Shown piece by piece: positions 61,593-64,000 of a stretch of DNA of 64,000 nucleotides. The notes under the pieces were generated by a model. That model was not told the DNA's origin. It saw only the letters and a list, made by a program, of their open reading frames with translations, and did not search any database. A program made the translations under genes and the position numbers. Within the stretch, counting starts at the first letter, position 1. Every line of letters starts with the position of its first letter. The stretch covers positions 186,001 through 250,000 of the forward strand of contig NZ_JWLL01000006.1 in NCBI RefSeq assembly GCF_000814025.1, read 5' to 3'. This DNA comes from Tateyamaria sp. ANG-S1. Lineage in GTDB: Bacteria; Pseudomonadota; Alphaproteobacteria; Rhodobacterales; Rhodobacteraceae.

Positions 61593-62840
61593 ATGCCAGA
61601 ATACGCACCGCTCGAACTACCGGAAAACCCCAAGCTTGCAGGCAATATAACTCATTTCGCCCGCGCCCTGCGCCGAGCGGGCCTGCCCATCGGCACTGGC
61701 CGGGTGCTGGACGCAATCACGGCCGTCACCAAGGCAGGCTTCACCGAAAAGCGCGATTTCTACTGGACGCTCCACGCCTGTTTTGTCTCGAAACCCGAAC
61801 ACCGCGCGGTGTTCGCGCAAATCTTCCGCCTCTACTGGCGTGACCCGCGTTACCTCGAACATATGATGGCGGCTATGCTGCCTGCCGTGCGCGGCGTGCA
61901 GGAGGACCGCGGCGCACAAGCCGCCGAAAAGCGCGCCGCCGAAGCGCTTCTCGACGGCGCGGGCGACGACATCGACCTTCCGGAGATGGAGGAGGGCGGC
62001 ACCGAGATTGAGATCGACGCTTCGCTGACCATGAGCGCCGAAGAACAGCTCAAGACCCTCGATTTCGAACAGATGAGCACCGACGAGATGGCGCAAGCCA
62101 AGGCCATGCTGGCCCGTATGGCGCTGCCGGTCGATCCGATGCCCACGCGCCGGACCCGCGCCGCCGGTCTGGGCCGCGTCGATCCCGCACGCACTCTGCG
62201 CGCGGCCATGCGACAGGGTGGCGACATGCGGGACCTGAAATGGAAAACCCCCAGGGTCCGTTACCCGAACCTTGTTGCCCTCTGTGATATCTCAGGCTCC
62301 ATGAGCCAATACTCCCGCGTCGTCCTGCACTTCCTTCATGCGGTCGCGAACGCCAAGGGCGCAGGCTGGGCCCGCGTTCATGCCTTCACCTTCGGCACAC
62401 GCCTCACCAATATCACCCGCCACCTGCATCAGCGCGATGTAGATGCCGCACTGAAATCTGCGGGCGCCGAGGCCCAGGATTGGGAGGGCGGCACGCGCAT
62501 CGGGTCCTGCCTTGAGGCGTTCAACAAGCAATGGTCACGCCGCGTGTTGGGGCAGGGGGCCGTGGTCCTGCTCATCACCGACGGCCTCGACCGCGACGAC
62601 CCCGATGCGCTGGAAAAACAGATGGAGCGCCTGCACCTCTCCGCTCAACGTCTCATCTGGATCAACCCGCTGTTAAGATGGGAAGATTTCGCCCCCCGCG
62701 CGCGCGGCATCGCCGCCATGCTGCCCCACGTGGACAGCTTCCGCGCCGGTCATTCCATCGCCTCTATCGAAGAACTGGCCCAGGTCATCTCCCGCCGTGA
62801 CGACGTGGGTGACCGGGATCGCCTTTTGGGGATGTTGTGA
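61593..62840 (+). CDS. CoxE-type VWA domain protein
   Basis: A 415-residue VWA protein of the CoxE / MadC-type family. The metal-ion-dependent adhesion site is intact (Asp232, Ser234, Ser236 in CDISGSMSQY), followed by DGLDRDD later in the domain. The N-terminal part (about 1-200) is helical and acidic, with EMEEGGTEIEID. With MoxR it usually forms a chaperone-like complex for loading metals or cofactors. There is no clear ribosome binding site: the GC-rich hairpin reaches eight bases from the ATG. Confidence 0.9.
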   Translation: MPEYAPLELPENPKLAGNITHFARALRRAGLPIGTGRVLDAITAVTKAGFTEKRDFYWTLHACFVSKPEHRAVFAQIFRLYWRDPRYLEHMMAAMLPAVRGVQEDRGAQAAEKRAAEALLDGAGDDIDLPEMEEGGTEIEIDASLTMSAEEQLKTLDFEQMSTDEMAQAKAMLARMALPVDPMPTRRTRAAGLGRVDPARTLRAAMRQGGDMRDLKWKTPRVRYPNLVALCDISGSMSQYSRVVLHFLHAVANAKGAGWARVHAFTFGTRLTNITRHLHQRDVDAALKSAGAEAQDWEGGTRIGSCLEAFNKQWSRRVLGQGAVVLLITDGLDRDDPDALEKQMERLHLSAQRLIWINPLLRWEDFAPRARGIAAMLPHVDSFRAGHSIASIEELAQVISRRDDVGDRDRLLGML

Positions 62841-62895
62841 AATTGCGCGCCTTGAAGCGACATGCGCAATGCGCATGTCGGCGGTGGCGGAAAGC

Positions 62896-62914
62896 GATTT
62901 TTCTTGGAAAAATC
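62896..62914. repeat. Palindromic hairpin A downstream of the VWA gene
   Basis: GATTTTTC (62896-62903), loop TTG, GAAAAATC (62907-62914): eight-base stem. One of three hairpins in the 191-base gap between the convergent VWA and purL genes. Confidence 0.8.
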
Positions 62915-62956
62915 TGCGGCGCCACACCCTCGAACAACTGGGTGCTGGACTCCACG

Positions 62957-62972
62957 TTTTTGCAGGCAAAAA
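62957..62972. repeat. Palindromic hairpin B downstream of the VWA gene
   Basis: TTTTTGC (62957-62963) and GCAAAAA (62966-62972) around two bases. Same TTTTTGC core as the hairpin at 27365-27380 in shape. It could terminate either strand. Confidence 0.7.
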
Positions 62973-62987
62973 AGTTCTGCCCCCACG

Positions 62988-63009
62988 CGTCGTTTGGAAA
63001 CAAACGACG
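62988..63009. repeat. Palindromic hairpin C with GAAA loop, downstream of purL
   Basis: CGTCGTTTG (62988-62996), loop GAAA, CAAACGACG (63001-63009): nine perfect pairs closing a GNRA tetraloop, 23 bases after the purL stop on the minus strand. A good candidate terminator or protective 3-prime end for purL. Confidence 0.85.
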
Positions 63010-63031
63010 TCAGCGGCTCTGAAACCAAGGT

Positions 63032-64000
63032 TCAGGCGAAAGTGTTGGCAAAAGTGGAGCGGTAGATGTCGCGCAGTTCGGCCAGCGGAGCAGATGACTT
63101 GCCCATCCAGACTGTATCGCCCGAGAATTTGCCGACCGACACAATCGGCACGCCCGCCTTGCCCGCCTCGATCATCAGCGCTTCGGCCTTGTCGAAGGAA
63201 CAGGCCACTAGATAGCGCGCCTGATCCTCGCCAAAAAAGCTGCCCATCTCACTCGCATCAACCCATACGCCAACGTCTGCCGCTTCCGCGAGTTCAAAGG
63301 CAGCCAATGCCAGCCCTCCATCGCTCAGGTCAGTGCAGGCATTGATCAAGTGCCTGTTTTCACGAATAAAATCGCCGTTCCGCTTCTCTGCATCAAGGTC
63401 CACATGCGGCGCGTCCCCGTCGGTACGACCGAACACTTCAGCCAAAAGCGCAGACTGTCCAAGATGTCCGCCACACGCGCCTACAAGCAGTGCAACATGA
63501 CCCTCGCGCACGTCGCCTCCGATGATGTTGTCCGGATGGTCGATCAGACCGACCGCGCCGATGGTCGGGGTGGGTAGGATGGCTGCACCGTCGGTCTCGT
63601 TATAGAGTGAGACGTTGCCAGAAACGATGGGCATGTCGAGCGCCGCGCAGGCCTGTCCAATGCCGTTGAGTGCACCCACGAACTGTCCCATGATCTCCGG
63701 CTTTTCAGGATTGCCGAAGTTCAGATTATCTGTTGTTGCCAAGGGCTTAGCGCCCACGGCGGTCAGGTTGCGATAGGCTTCGGCCACCGCTTGCTTACCA
63801 CCCTCGACCGGGTTGGCTTTGACGTAGCGCGGAGTGACGTCCGAGGTGAAGGCCAGTGACTTGTCAGTGCCGTGCACACGCATGATCCCGGCGCCAAGAC
63901 CGGGAGTGCGGGCGCTGTCAGCCATGACCATGGTATCATACTGCTCATAGACCCACTGTTTGGCCGCGTAGTTCGGGCTGGCGAGCAGTGCCTTCAGCCC
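63032..64000 (-). CDS. purL: Phosphoribosylformylglycinamidine synthase II, C-terminal part (partial)
   Basis: The last 322 residues of PurL; the frame continues through the window edge at 64000. Visible features are [20 protein letters not shown], the [13 protein letters not shown] region, the ATP-type glycine loops, and [20 protein letters not shown] near the C-terminus. This is the stand-alone small PurL (not the long E. coli type), which works with PurQ and PurS to make FGAM from FGAR. A hairpin 23 bases after its stop is its likely terminator. The upstream start is outside the window. Confidence 0.95.
   Translation of the reverse strand, partial: GLKALLASPNYAAKQWVYEQYDTMVMADSARTPGLGAGIMRVHGTDKSLAFTSDVTPRYVKANPVEGGKQAVAEAYRNLTAVGAKPLATTDNLNFGNPEKPEIMGQFVGALNGIGQACAALDMPIVSGNVSLYNETDGAAILPTPTIGAVGLIDHPDNIIGGDVREGHVALLVGACGGHLGQSALLAEVFGRTDGDAPHVDLDAEKRNGDFIRENRHLINACTDLSDGGLALAAFELAEAADVGVWVDASEMGSFFGEDQARYLVACSFDKAEALMIEAGKAGVPIVSVGKFSGDTVWMGKSSAPLAELRDIYRSTFANTFA

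Noticed and set aside
1-64000. CRISPR array, integrase, IS element or prophage
   Set aside because: No regularly spaced repeats, transposase, integrase or phage structural genes were seen; the short palindromes and 40-bp elements do not form an array.

Overview
The window is GC-rich, densely coded chromosomal DNA from an alphaproteobacterium, most likely the Roseobacter group (Rhodobacterales). The evidence is a 14-subunit-type nuo operon carrying DUF5333 and DUF5337 genes and a NuoE with a C-terminal helical extension, RNase J, solitary Hint-domain proteins, and short palindromic intergenic elements of the kind common in that group. I cannot name the species. I found no rRNA, tRNA, CRISPR array, transposase, prophage or integrase.

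Region by region. (1) 1-15.3 kb, plus strand: the end of nuoE, then nuoF, G, H, I, J, K, L, M and N of respiratory complex I, with eleven small non-nuo genes (lipoproteins, secreted proteins, DUFs, two AhpD-fold proteins) placed between nuoE and nuoK and mostly joined to their neighbours by start/stop overlaps. (2) 15.4-18.6 kb: birA, coaX and rnj, ending at a bidirectional terminator. (3) 18.7-23.5 kb, minus: a DEAD-box helicase, a glycosyltransferase gene broken by a 20-bp tandem duplication, an unknown gene and prfC. (4) 23.6-35.6 kb, mixed strands: an orphan BrnA-like protein with a direct-repeat operator candidate, an NTF2-like protein, a tandem Usp protein, Hint protein 1, an SDR, an AlkC-type DNA glycosylase, an unusual sodium symporter / ABC ATPase / Lin0512 / Lin0512 cassette, a WYL regulator pair, and tatABC followed by a DUF815 ATPase. 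(5) 35.6-54.6 kb, all minus: Hint protein 2, nlpD-pcm-surE, an SDR, a PilP-like protein, DUF1801, purF, Hint-like protein 3, cvpA, radA, a coiled-coil membrane protein, mlaF-mlaE-alr, DUF1194, dnaB, pyrE, pyrC and an unknown hydrolase-like gene. (6) 54.7-60.4 kb, minus: a tightly overlapping surface-glycan type cluster (three DVDEF glycosyltransferases, an FkbM methyltransferase, a sulfotransferase, and one fusion with a degenerate sulfotransferase-like domain). (7) 60.6-64 kb: a MoxR / CoxE-type VWA pair, then the C-terminal part of purL running off the window.

Most genes are housekeeping: energy conservation, pyrimidine and purine synthesis, cofactor synthesis, replication, repair, protein export and envelope maintenance. 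There is no clear defence or mobile system. The loci most worth following are the Lin0512 cassette, the three Hint proteins (two lacking the nucleophilic Cys), the glycosyltransferase/sulfotransferase cluster with its degenerate fusion partner, the accessory genes inside nuo, and dispersed palindromic or repeat elements, one of which forms the 5-prime end of a coding sequence.
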